In this document: piece by piece, positions 46,845-55,771 of the stretch
Numbering within the stretch: position 1 is the first letter of the stretch
Layout: each line of letters opens with the position of its first letter
Assembly: GCA_018669845.1 (NCBI GenBank)
Contig: JABHSO010000056.1
Location: forward strand, 1-55,771
Origin: Gammaproteobacteria bacterium
Lineage (GTDB): Bacteria; Pseudomonadota; Gammaproteobacteria; GCA-001735895
Reading direction: 5' to 3'
DNA: 55,771 bases
Translations under genes and position numbers: made by a program
Notes under the pieces: generated by a model
The model's database searches: none
Told to the model about the DNA's origin: nothing
What the model saw: only the letters and a program-made list of their open reading frames with translations

Positions 46845-47720
46845 ATGAAAGTGCAAAAAAATAATGGATATGTTGCAACGGTAAATTTCACTAACTATTT
46901 TGATACAGATGAACAATCAAATGTTAGAAATAGTTTTTTTGAAATAGTTACTTCACTAAGCAAAGTAACTCCGCTACATCGACTTGATATATATGACGAA
47001 ACAATTCTTATATTCAATACTTCATGCCAAGCCCTGACATTTTTAATTCATCTAACCAGGGAAGCTAGTTTTGGAGATAACGCATTAATTGATATGAAAT
47101 TAAGAACAGGACTTTGTTCCGGTGATTACTTTGTTTATCAGGATCAAATTTATGGAGAAGCGGTAAATTTTGCAACCAAATTATCTTTTTCATCCCGTGA
47201 AAATGAAATGTTAGTTTGTGGAATTGATAAAAAAATAATGGAGGGTTTTACCAGAAAACAATACGACGTTTCCTATGCTACAAGAGATCAGGGTGAAAAT
47301 TGTTTTTCAGTTAGCCTTATCGACCCTGACAATACGTCTACCTCTTTTCTTAGCAATCTTATCTTTAAAGTAAATTATAATAATCAAAGAAAGAAGCTGA
47401 AGTTATCCCGATACAAACAAATCACTATTGGTAGATCGGCTAATGCAGATGTATTTATTGATGATGATAAAATATCTAGAAAACACGCAACTATAACGCT
47501 TAATGATGCAAATATTTTCATCGAAGATCATAGCTCTAATGGAACATACATTTATTCAGAAGGCAATGAGGAATTTTTAACCAATGATTCCGTTTCTCTA
47601 TGTGGAAAAGGGCAAATTTTGTGTGGTCACAGGCAAGATTTAAAAGATCACTCTGCTAACGAAAATAATATTATTTCATTTCAACTAACTGAAGATACAG
47701 ATACAGCTGCTAATTTTTAA
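46845..47720 (+). CDS. degenerate nucleotide-cyclase domain plus FHA domain
   Basis: 291 residues, no signal peptide, cytoplasmic. Residues 5-135 resemble a class III adenylate/guanylate cyclase domain (MKLRTGLCSGDYF, IYGEAVNFATKL), but the first metal-binding Asp motif is missing (VATVNFTNYF), so it is probably inactive. Residues 190-260 are an FHA domain with Gly196-Arg197-Ser198, Ser211..His214 and Asn232-Gly233, which binds phosphothreonine. Forms an operon with the SCO-like gene. It could read phosphorylation by a Ser/Thr kinase such as the one at 2505-4064, but that link is speculative. Confidence 0.82.
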   Translation: MKVQKNNGYVATVNFTNYFDTDEQSNVRNSFFEIVTSLSKVTPLHRLDIYDETILIFNTSCQALTFLIHLTREASFGDNALIDMKLRTGLCSGDYFVYQDQIYGEAVNFATKLSFSSRENEMLVCGIDKKIMEGFTRKQYDVSYATRDQGENCFSVSLIDPDNTSTSFLSNLIFKVNYNNQRKKLKLSRYKQITIGRSANADVFIDDDKISRKHATITLNDANIFIEDHSSNGTYIYSEGNEEFLTNDSVSLCGKGQILCGHRQDLKDHSANENNIISFQLTEDTDTAANF

Positions 47721-47802
47721 CTCTTTAGTATCAGCAATATGAAACCATTAATTTTACAACTCTAACCGTATAACAGTAATACTGCCCTCTTCTCTAATCG
47801 AT

Positions 47803-47824
47803 AGCTGGATTTTTATATCCAGCT
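47803..47824. terminator. possible terminator hairpin between convergent genes
   Basis: AGCTGGAT (47803-47810) pairs perfectly with ATCCAGCT (47817-47824) over a 6-base loop. No long T tract follows in either direction, so the function is only likely from its place between convergent genes. Confidence 0.4.
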
Positions 47825-47901
47825 TAAAATACTAAAAAAAGTTACCCCCCCCTTTTTCATCACAGTTCCCTTGAGAAACGTTTCCTTTTGATTCGCACTT
47901 C

Positions 47902-47971
47902 GTAGGGTGTGCCATGCGCACCATTTTAAAAGCTTAGTACTAACACCAATGGTACGCACGGCACACCCTAC
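47902..47971. repeat. 24-bp inverted repeat GTAGGGTGTGCC type
   Basis: Arms 47902-47925 and 47948-47971 are complementary at 22 of 24 positions around a 22-base centre. The GTAGGGTG..GCAC style resembles dispersed hairpin repeats found between genes of many proteobacteria. Confidence 0.7.
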
Positions 47972-48135
47972 CAGCAGCTTCAACCATACATTGCACTTAT
48001 TCAAATTTTTAACTAGCACTCTGAGACAAATATAAATATCTTACTTCACTGATATGAGTTCCAAAAATTGAACTTAAAAACTTAACTTATTAATGTGTAG
48101 AAACCAGCAACATATTAAATCTCATCAGTACAAAT

Positions 48136-51100
48136 TTATTTTATCAGAGCTCTTTTTCTGAGTAGAAGATTAGCCCCAAACAAACTCATCAGGATAATTA
48201 ACACTATAAAATTAATACTGCCACCAGAACTACTCTTAACATTTTTTACCGGCTTAGTTGGCTCAGGTGCAATCGAAACACCACCTGGATCTAAAATTAC
48301 ACCATTTTTACGACCATCTGTATCATTGGGGCCACCATCTTCGATTAGCAGTTGAACACAGTAATCACCTTCAACCAGTCCATCGTTATGATTATAAGCA
48401 GGGTCTCCAGGGGCTGGACATATACCTTCTTCTCCAACCGCAGAGGACAGTGAGTTTTTATCATCTTCTACAAAATCCTGCCATCCATTTGTTTTGGAAT
48501 ATTTACGATAAACAGCATCTTCTGGAATCTCAGTATACTGAGGGATGACGATCATTACTGACTGCCCTGCCCAGGCCAGGCCGTTAATTTCAAAATCGAA
48601 GTATCCACCTTTATTTTCATGATCATCTTTAGTCTCAGCAGGTTTAGAATCTTCATTTTTACCTGCATTCTCCTGAATTTCTTCTGAAGTCACATTAGCA
48701 GTATATCTTTCTGAAAAAAGTGGGATAGTGCCTAAGCGTATTCCCAGGCCTGGCTGAACATTTAATAACCACTTATCAGATCTTCCCTGCTTGCCTTGCA
48801 TCGCCGCTGGGTTATCGACTCCATCTTCATAATCTGGGATACCATCATCATCTTCATCATCGTAACCTTCTTCCTTGTCATCTTTGCCATCACCATCACT
48901 ATCTTCTTCATCAGAGAGGTCTTCTTTTATTTCTCGAACTTCTAAAAAGAACTCAACTTCAGCATCCAGACCACCTTCATCTTCCACCTTCACGGCAATT
49001 TTATAAAAACCAGCATTTAGATTTTCTGGGTCAAAAGAGAATTCATCATCATTTTCACCCGGAATATCATTATTGGTTGAAAATAGAATTTCATCAGTTT
49101 TACTCCAGTCAAAAGTATGGTGATCATCAGAGTTTGTGTCATGAACTTTAACTTTCACACTCACTGATTCATCATTAGCAAATACAATTCGAGTTTTCTT
49201 ACCATCTTGTTTAATTTCAAGTTTCGCAATAGGTGAAACATTATGACCTTTATTAATAACTCTTAATTTATGTTCAGACTGAGGACCTTTTACGGCATTA
49301 ACTGCAGAACGAATTTTGAATTTAATTTCACCTTCTTCTATATCATCCGGAACGGTATATTCAATCTCTCCTTCCGTACCAGACTCTATCTCAACAACAT
49401 ACTCTGTATTTTCTGACTCGTTATCACTGTCACTCTCTATTCTATAAGACACGATTACAGGATAAACAGCTGCATTTCCATTCAGTAAAACAGGTATTTT
49501 TACAATCGCCGCAGGAGTTGTTAACTGCACAGGTCGAAATTCCACATATGGCTGCACATTTACGAACTGTATTGCTTCGGCAGGATTTCCTAAAGAATCA
49601 TTCGCTACCCAGATAACTTCATGATGACCAGGGGAAAAAGGTTTTAAAATATTTTTAAGGAATACAGGAACGTCTTCTCCTAAATTATTTATTGCACTCG
49701 CTTCTCCACTTTCCTGAAGATCGTCGATAGATAATTTAGTTAATAATCCTTCTGCATCAACTGTAATTGCAGGGGGTGCTGTTATCGTTACATAAACAGG
49801 GTATACAATAATTATTCTTGTTACAGGATCACTATCAACAGATCCATCATTCACAGTCAACTGCAACTGATAAGTTCCTGCTTCATCTGGAACAAAATAT
49901 GGGCTTTGTAATTTACTGTCATTCAAGTCCACTACACTATTATCAGGTCTTGATAGAATTAACCACTCATAACTCAAGTTAGCTCCCTCTGGATCATATG
50001 AGCCAGAACCATCAAGCATTACTGCATTACCAACATTTCCAGTCAGATCAGGACCTGCATCAGCAATGGGTGCATCATTAATACTAATCACAGAAATAGT
50101 CACGGTAGCTATAGCAGAACCTCCTTTATCATCACTGACCGTATAACTAAAACTATCACTTCCATTAAAATTTGGTTCAGGCATGTAGGTTAAAGTTCCA
50201 TCGTTATTAATCTCAACCAGACCATTAAAACCTTGTGTTACATGAGTAACAGAAAGTGAATCTCCATCTTTATCCTGGTCATTCAGTAAAACATTAATAA
50301 CAACAGCTACATCTTCATCAGTGCTGGCATTGTCAGCTGTGGCAACTGGAATTGAATTTGCTTCAACAATAACTTGACGTTTGATGGTCATAGAATTACC
50401 TGCCGTATCGGAGGCTGTATAGAGAATATTATACACTCCCGACACACTGGTATTAACCGTTCCACTGATACTTACCACCACGTTAGAATCAACATTATCG
50501 ACCGCATTGGCACCTAATTCTTGATACATATCACCGATAGAAAGCATAATTGAACTCGCACCATTCAATGTAATTTCAGGAGCAACAGTATCGGTGATAG
50601 TGACAGTCTGGATTGCAGTTCCTGTGTTCATGGCAGAATCACTGGCACTCCAGGTAATTGTATGAATACCTACACTGAACGGACCAACCATATTCGCTGT
50701 AGGAATCAACACTCCATCTACCAGGTCGGTTGCAGTTGCACTGCCCAGTGTGACCGGAGTGATTACACCTGTAGCTTCCATGACAATATCCAATGGGGCC
50801 ATGACAACTGGTGCAGAGGTATCCTCTACCATGACAGTGAAACTTCCTGAGCTGGTATTAGTTGCTTGATCCATGGCACTGCAATTTACAGTTGTTGAGC
50901 CAAGCGCAAAGGTACTACCAGAAACTGGTATACAAATCGGGAAAATACTAGCGTCTACGGTATCACTGGCTGTAACACTAAAATTGACTGTTGCACCTGA
51001 TGCTGAGGTTGCTTCTGTTGTCATATTGGCTGGGAGAGTTAATGTGGGAGCACTGTTATCAGTGATGGTTACTAACTGGATTGCACTACCAATATTGCCT

Positions 51101-54100
51101 GCAGTATCACTAATACTCCAGGTTATCTGATGCATACCAACCGTAAATGGACCAGTATTATCAGCATCAGGTATTAGCTGACCAGAGACCTGGTCTAATG
51201 CAGTTGCAGTACCGAGCGCAACTGAAGTTGTGGTACCACTGGCCTCGACAGTTATATCTAACGGTGCGGTAACAACAGGTGCAGTAGAATCTTCAACATT
51301 AACCGTAAAACTTCCACTACTTATATTTGTTGCAGCATCCCTTACGTCACAATTCACAGTAGTAATACCAAATGCAAATGTACTTCCAGAAGCCGGTAAA
51401 CAACCTGGGCTTAAGACACCATCCACAATATCACTAGCAGTCACACTATAATTAACTGTAGCTCCCGCTAATGAAGTCGCTTCCACTGCCATATTGTCTG
51501 GAATAGCTAATGAAGGTGAAACGCTATCTGTAATAGTAACAACTTGAGTTGCACTACTGGTATTGGTTGAAGCATCACTAACACTCCAGACTACCTGATG
51601 CACACCCACTGCAAATGGCCCAGTATTGTTGGCAACTGGATTCAGTATTCCATCCACCAAATCAGTTGCACTGGCACTACCCAGATTGACCAGCGTAGTA
51701 GAACCAGTGGCTTCCATTGTGATATCAATCGGGGCTGAAATACCTGGTGAAGTTGTATCTTCAACAGTTATGATAAAACTTCCAGTAGACACATTCTGTT
51801 CTGAATCTTGAGCACTACAATGAACAGCTGTATCCCCTAAAGCGAAGGTGTTTCCAGATTGAGGTAAACAAACCGGCGTGATATTGCCATCAATACTGTC
51901 ATTGGCCGACACAATATAGTTAACAACTGCACCGGCTGATGACGTAGCTTCTTCAATTAAATTGGTAGATAAAGTTAATGTAGGAACACCCGTATCGGTA
52001 ATTGTAATAGAGAACATTGCCGAAGTTGAGTTATTCGCATTATCGATCACACTACAGTTAACTGGACTTGTTCCCAATGGGAAAACACTGCCTGAAGCGG
52101 GTAAACAATCTGGTATTAAAAGGCCATCCACAACATCACTTGAAGTCACATTGTAATTTACGGTAGCACCGGTTGAAGATGTTGCTTCCAGGCTAATGTT
52201 GGCAGGAACAATTAATGTTGGAGCAACACTATCTGTGATAGTGACAGTCTGAATAGCAAAGCCGATATTGGCTGAACTATCACTCACACTCCAGGTTACC
52301 TGATGCACACCTACGGTAAAGGGGCCACTGTTATTGTTTTCAGGTATCAATAAACCATCAACAATATCTGATGCAGTTGCATCACCCAAAATAACTACTG
52401 TAGTCTGACCCGTCGCTTCCATAGTGATATCAAATGATGCCGTCACAGTAGGTGCAGTCGTATCTTCTACCTTTACAGTAAAATTACCAGTAGAGGTATT
52501 AAATTCAGAATCCTGCACACTACAATTAACTATAGTATCAACACCTAAACTAAATACACTTCCAGAGGATGGAATGCAAACTGGGGTGATACTGCCATCA
52601 ACTGTATCACTGGCCTCCGCAATGTAATTTACTATAGCTCCTGCTGAAGAAGTCGCCTCTGCAGTGATGTTAGCCGGTAAGGTCAACATTGGTGCACCCG
52701 TATCGGTAATGCTAACTGTAAAACTTCCAGTGGTGGTATTGTTTGAATTATCCATGACACTGCAGTTCACAGTAGTCGTTCCTACGGCAAAAGTACTGCC
52801 AGAGACAGGAAGACAATCTGGGATTAAAGAACCATCCACAGCATCACTAGAGGTAGCACTATAATTTACAATAGCACCCGCTGATGAAGAGGCTTCCTGA
52901 CTGACATTAGCGGGTAAATTCAATATTGGGGCAATAACATCTTCAACAGTGATCATAAAAGAAGCTGAACTAGTATTGCCTGCACCATCTATCGCACTAC
53001 AGTTAACCACTGTGTCCCCTAATGCAAATGTATTACCAGAAGCAGGTAAACAACTTGCTGGTAAATTTCCATCAACCACATCACTGGCCGAGGCACTATA
53101 ATTAACAATCACACCGGCTATTGATGTTGCTTGACTATTTATATTGCTCGGTAAGGTCAAAACAGGTGCTGTAGTATCCTGAACGATGACTGTAAAACTA
53201 CCGTTTGATATATTGTTTGCAGAATCAGACACACTGCAATTCACCGTCGTAGAACCCAGTGCAAAAGAACTACCGGAAGCAGGTAAGCAACCCGAAGCTA
53301 AAATACCATCCACAATATCACTAGCTGAAGCATCATAATTAACAAGGGCTCCAGAGGTTGAAGTCGCTTCTTCAGTGATATTAGCAGGCAGCGTTAATGT
53401 TGGCGCACCCGTATCATTAATCGTCACTGTTTGTATGTCTGTGCCAATATTCCCTGCCGTATCAGTTGCACTCCATGTTATCTGATGAACACCCACTGTG
53501 AATGGACCCATGATATCAGCTGAAGCTATTAATGCTCCACTTACCAGATCACTGGCACTGGCATTACCTAAGGTGACAGCCGTGGTTGCACCCGTGGCTT
53601 CCATGACTATATCCAGTGGTGCCGTCACGGTCGGAGCAGTTGTATCTTGAACCGTTACTATAAAGCTACCACTGCTAGTATTGTTCGCAGAATCCATGAC
53701 ACTACAATTTACTGTGGTTGCGCTCAGTGCAAAAGTACTACCAGAAACGGGTAAACACCCTGATGGTAAAACACCATCCACGGTATCACTGGCACTGGCC
53801 GAGTAATTAACCAGGGCTCCCGCTGATGAAGTCGCTTCTTTAGTGATATTAGCAGGCAGCGTTAACATTGGTGCACCCGTATCAGTAATTGTTACCATCT
53901 GAACTGCTGTACCAGTATTGCCAGCAGTATCCGTTGCACTCCAGGTAATCTGATGGACTCCAACTGCGAATGGGCCATTGCTACTAGCACCTGGGATGAC
54001 TGCACCATCAACCAGATCACTGGCACTGGCGCTTCCTAGTGTGACGGCTGTTGTTAAACCAGTTGCTTCCATCGTGATATCAAGCGGTGCTGTCACGGTT

Positions 54101-55771
54101 GGAGCAGTCAAATCTTGAACCAGAATTTCAAAACTACCACTGGTCGTATTGCTCTCACTATCCGTGACACTACAATTTACTGTTGTGGTGCCCAGTGCAA
54201 AAATGCTACCTGACACAGGTGCACAACCTGATGGTAATGTTCCATCCACCGTATCACTTGCACTTGAGTTGTAACTAACCAGAGCTCCCAATGCTGAAGT
54301 CGCTTCTTCAGTGATATTGGTCGGTAGTGTTAGTGAAGGTGCACCGGTGTCGGTAATGGTTACTGCCTGGATAGCTGTTCCGGTATTGTTCGCCCCATCG
54401 GTGGCACTCCAGGTGATTTGATGCACACCCACTGCAAACGGGCCACTGTTACTGGCTGTTGGCGTTAATGAACCACTGACCAGGTCACTGGCACTTGCAG
54501 TACCTAAGGTAACGGCTGTGGTTGAGCCACTGGCTTCCATCACAATATCCAGCGGTGCAGTTACTATCGGTGCCGTAGTATCTTCAACCGTAATAGTAAA
54601 ACTACCAGTGGATGTATTATTTGCATTATCGGTGACACTACAATTGACGGGAGTACTGCCTAAAGCAAAGGTACTGCCGGAAACAGGTAGACAGCCAGAT
54701 GGCATATTTCCATCCACGGTATCACTTGCACTTGCACTGTAATTAACCAATGATCCAGCTGATGAAGTTGCCTCTGCTGTGATATTGGCAGGCAAGGTCA
54801 AAACCGGGACGTTTGTATCTGTTATCGTCACCGTAAAACTTCCGGATATGGTGTTAGTAGCTATATCCGTCACACTACAATTAACCTCGGTGACTCCCAG
54901 TGCAAAAGTACTACCAGATGCTGGTAAACAAATCGGGGATAACACTCCATCCACGATATCAGTGGCCGTAGCATTGTAAGTTACCAAACCACCCGCTGAT
55001 GATGTGGCTTCCTGAGAAATATTAGCGGGCAATGATAAAACCGGTGCCGTACTATCTATAATTGTTACGATAAAACTATCTGTAGCAGTATTAGATTCCG
55101 CATCATTCACACTACAACTGACAGTGGTTGAGCCTAAAGCAAAAGTGCTACCAGAGGTAGGCAGGCAACTCGGAGTTAAAGCTCCATCTACTGTATCAAC
55201 TGCACTGACACTATAATTAACAAGGGCTCCTAATGATGATGTGGCTTCACTTGTAATATTTGCAGGTAAAGTTAATGTCGGTGCTCCTGTATCTGATATC
55301 GTAACCGTAAAACTGCCGGATATTGAGTTGGTAGAGGTATCCGTCACACTGCAATTTACCACAGTTGATCCCAGGACAAATGTACTACCAGAAGCAGGTA
55401 AACAACTGGCAGATAATCCACTATCGACAGCATCATTGGCCGAAGTACTATAATTTACAAGCGCTCCAGCTACTGAGGTTGCTTCACGGTTTATATTGGC
55501 TGGCAAGGTTAAAATTGGTGCCGTGGTATCTTCAACGGTCACTGTAAAACTGCCAGTGGCTGTATTGTTCGCGGTATCCGTGACACTGCAATTCACTGTC
55601 GTGTTGCCCAGTGCAAAGGCGCTACCTGACGCAGGTGAACAACCTGATGGTAATACTCCATCCACCGTATCACTTGCACTTGAACTGTAACTAACCAGAG
55701 ATCCCAGTGATGAAGTCGCTTCTTCAGTGATATTGATTGGTAATGTTAATACTGGTGCACCTGTATCGGCA
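48136..55771 (-). CDS. giant HYR-repeat surface protein with GlyGly-CTERM (5' end outside window)
   Basis: At least 2545 residues; the frame is open to the window edge, so the N-terminus is missing. In order there are at least 22 HYR modules, a DUF5011-like domain, a cadherin/tandem-95-like domain (SIPVATADNAST), a PKD domain (DGSGSYDPEGANLSYEW), mixed beta domains, and a thrombospondin-3-like calcium stretch (DSDGDGKDDKEEG). A choice-of-anchor-type domain follows, and then the tail SSSGGS, a hydrophobic segment and RKR. That tail is a GlyGly-CTERM signal, so the protein should be exported by a T2SS and processed by rhombosortase. Probably an adhesin. The codon at 55665 is an internal GTG inside a repeat, not the start. 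Confidence 0.88.
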   Translation of the reverse strand, partial: ADTGAPVLTLPINITEEATSSLGSLVSYSSSASDTVDGVLPSGCSPASGSAFALGNTTVNCSVTDTANNTATGSFTVTVEDTTAPILTLPANINREATSVAGALVNYSTSANDAVDSGLSASCLPASGSTFVLGSTVVNCSVTDTSTNSISGSFTVTISDTGAPTLTLPANITSEATSSLGALVNYSVSAVDTVDGALTPSCLPTSGSTFALGSTTVSCSVNDAESNTATDSFIVTIIDSTAPVLSLPANISQEATSSAGGLVTYNATATDIVDGVLSPICLPASGSTFALGVTEVNCSVTDIATNTISGSFTVTITDTNVPVLTLPANITAEATSSAGSLVNYSASASDTVDGNMPSGCLPVSGSTFALGSTPVNCSVTDNANNTSTGSFTITVEDTTAPIVTAPLDIVMEASGSTTAVTLGTASASDLVSGSLTPTASNSGPFAVGVHQITWSATDGANNTGTAIQAVTITDTGAPSLTLPTNITEEATSALGALVSYNSSASDTVDGTLPSGCAPVSGSIFALGTTTVNCSVTDSESNTTSGSFEILVQDLTAPTVTAPLDITMEATGLTTAVTLGSASASDLVDGAVIPGASSNGPFAVGVHQITWSATDTAGNTGTAVQMVTITDTGAPMLTLPANITKEATSSAGALVNYSASASDTVDGVLPSGCLPVSGSTFALSATTVNCSVMDSANNTSSGSFIVTVQDTTAPTVTAPLDIVMEATGATTAVTLGNASASDLVSGALIASADIMGPFTVGVHQITWSATDTAGNIGTDIQTVTINDTGAPTLTLPANITEEATSTSGALVNYDASASDIVDGILASGCLPASGSSFALGSTTVNCSVSDSANNISNGSFTVIVQDTTAPVLTLPSNINSQATSIAGVIVNYSASASDVVDGNLPASCLPASGNTFALGDTVVNCSAIDGAGNTSSASFMITVEDVIAPILNLPANVSQEASSSAGAIVNYSATSSDAVDGSLIPDCLPVSGSTFAVGTTTVNCSVMDNSNNTTTGSFTVSITDTGAPMLTLPANITAEATSSAGAIVNYIAEASDTVDGSITPVCIPSSGSVFSLGVDTIVNCSVQDSEFNTSTGNFTVKVEDTTAPTVTASFDITMEATGQTTVVILGDATASDIVDGLLIPENNNSGPFTVGVHQVTWSVSDSSANIGFAIQTVTITDSVAPTLIVPANISLEATSSTGATVNYNVTSSDVVDGLLIPDCLPASGSVFPLGTSPVNCSVIDNANNSTSAMFSITITDTGVPTLTLSTNLIEEATSSAGAVVNYIVSANDSIDGNITPVCLPQSGNTFALGDTAVHCSAQDSEQNVSTGSFIITVEDTTSPGISAPIDITMEATGSTTLVNLGSASATDLVDGILNPVANNTGPFAVGVHQVVWSVSDASTNTSSATQVVTITDSVSPSLAIPDNMAVEATSLAGATVNYSVTASDIVDGVLSPGCLPASGSTFAFGITTVNCDVRDAATNISSGSFTVNVEDSTAPVVTAPLDITVEASGTTTSVALGTATALDQVSGQLIPDADNTGPFTVGMHQITWSISDTAGNIGSAIQLVTITDNSAPTLTLPANMTTEATSASGATVNFSVTASDTVDASIFPICIPVSGSTFALGSTTVNCSAMDQATNTSSGSFTVMVEDTSAPVVMAPLDIVMEATGVITPVTLGSATATDLVDGVLIPTANMVGPFSVGIHTITWSASDSAMNTGTAIQTVTITDTVAPEITLNGASSIMLSIGDMYQELGANAVDNVDSNVVVSISGTVNTSVSGVYNILYTASDTAGNSMTIKRQVIVEANSIPVATADNASTDEDVAVVINVLLNDQDKDGDSLSVTHVTQGFNGLVEINNDGTLTYMPEPNFNGSDSFSYTVSDDKGGSAIATVTISVISINDAPIADAGPDLTGNVGNAVMLDGSGSYDPEGANLSYEWLILSRPDNSVVDLNDSKLQSPYFVPDEAGTYQLQLTVNDGSVDSDPVTRIIIVYPVYVTITAPPAITVDAEGLLTKLSIDDLQESGEASAINNLGEDVPVFLKNILKPFSPGHHEVIWVANDSLGNPAEAIQFVNVQPYVEFRPVQLTTPAAIVKIPVLLNGNAAVYPVIVSYRIESDSDNESENTEYVVEIESGTEGEIEYTVPDDIEEGEIKFKIRSAVNAVKGPQSEHKLRVINKGHNVSPIAKLEIKQDGKKTRIVFANDESVSVKVKVHDTNSDDHHTFDWSKTDEILFSTNNDIPGENDDEFSFDPENLNAGFYKIAVKVEDEGGLDAEVEFFLEVREIKEDLSDEEDSDGDGKDDKEEGYDDEDDDGIPDYEDGVDNPAAMQGKQGRSDKWLLNVQPGLGIRLGTIPLFSERYTANVTSEEIQENAGKNEDSKPAETKDDHENKGGYFDFEINGLAWAGQSVMIVIPQYTEIPEDAVYRKYSKTNGWQDFVEDDKNSLSSAVGEEGICPAPGDPAYNHNDGLVEGDYCVQLLIEDGGPNDTDGRKNGVILDPGGVSIAPEPTKPVKNVKSSSGGSINFIVLIILMSLFGANLLLRKRALIK
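50593..55771 (-). repeat. array of 22 or more HYR-coding repeats
   Basis: Tandem 230-240-base units coding for 76-80 residue HYR modules. Two kinds alternate. Fifteen have a Cys pair 17 residues apart (CLPVSGSTFALG...VNC). Seven lack Cys and read GPFTVGVHQITWSATD. In places they form A-B pairs of about 470 bases. DNA similarity among units is high enough that recombination or assembly collapse is possible. Confidence 0.85.

Larger units (their letters stand above)
47721..48135. other. convergent intergenic region with hairpin and inverted repeat
   Basis: 415 bases between two convergent genes. No gene is supported. It contains the hairpin at 47803-47824, a run of eight C's near 47845-47853, and the large inverted repeat at 47902-47971. 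Confidence 0.55.

Noticed and set aside
47813..48019. A 68-codon minus-strand open frame
   Set aside because: It is made mostly of the inverted repeat and a C/G run, so it is an accidental frame.
55490..55665. Start of the HYR protein at 55665
   Set aside because: The codon is a GTG inside a repeat (TVDGVLPSG), and the frame stays open with HYR sequence to the window edge.
48258..55690. Many plus-strand open frames over the HYR gene
   Set aside because: They repeat with the same period as the HYR units and are antisense shadows of repeated codons; none has its own ribosome-binding site or family match.
50593..55771. CRISPR-like periodicity
   Set aside because: Repeats of 230-240 bases in one coding frame are protein modules, not 25-40 base repeats with unique spacers.
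1..55771. tRNA, rRNA or integrase genes marking an island
   Set aside because: I found none by reading; a tRNA/rRNA covariance search would be decisive and could not be run.

Overview
The window looks like a chromosomal segment of a Gram-negative bacterium, most likely a gammaproteobacterium. The reasons are the inner-membrane QmcA/NfeD pair, cobalamin-dependent MetH, a Tag glycosylase close to the enterobacterial form, an AcrB-type RND pump, a complete-looking type II secretion (T2SS) operon, and two GlyGly-CTERM sorting tails, a signal found mainly in gammaproteobacteria. I cannot name a genus. No rRNA, tRNA, CRISPR array, integrase or transposase gene was seen.

Layout. (1) 1-326: non-coding, with dispersed CTCTGTG/CTTCGTG-type repeats. 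(2) 327-17296: housekeeping and accessory genes. These are nfeD-like and qmcA, tag, a membrane Ser/Thr kinase, metH, a class I glutamine amidotransferase, a bacteriohemerythrin with an odd iron ligand and an acidic insert, an unrecognised 261-residue protein, two tandem GTPases with DUF697-like tails, and an RND pump with its membrane fusion protein. (3) 17297-17680: a MITE-like inverted-repeat element. (4) 17681-19637: an OmpR-type two-component pair. (5) 19780-34773: one long T2SS operon in the order gspE-F-G-H-I-J-K, a small secreted protein, a subtilase, a cytochrome c/periplasmic-binding fusion, gspL-M-C-D, and a NarL-type regulator that has Glu at the phosphoacceptor position. (6) 34914-45617: a four-gene operon of a giant secreted beta-helix protein followed by three paralogous two-domain cupredoxin proteins. 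(7) 46257-47720: a divergent pair, an SCO-type copper chaperone and a degenerate cyclase-FHA protein. (8) 48136-55771: the 3' part of a giant surface protein with at least 22 HYR modules and a GlyGly-CTERM tail. Its 5' end lies beyond the window.

Main point. The three cupredoxin genes look like one multicopper oxidase split over separate polypeptides. The first carries the type 1 copper site and four of the eight trinuclear-cluster histidines. The second carries the other four histidines but has Ser in place of the type 1 Cys. The third has lost nearly all ligands and gained Ig-like domains. Three two-domain subunits give six cupredoxin domains, the architecture of ceruloplasmin, so I infer an obligate heterotrimer with one trinuclear site at the first/second subunit interface. 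The SCO-like chaperone divergent from the operon fits a copper-loading role, and the beta-helix protein may be its extracellular partner.

The T2SS operon appears to carry its own client (the GlyGly-CTERM subtilase) and a haem-binding sensor-like protein. The HYR protein ends in the same kind of tail, so it may be another client of the same export and sorting route. The rhombosortase and prepilin peptidase that such a route needs are not in the window.
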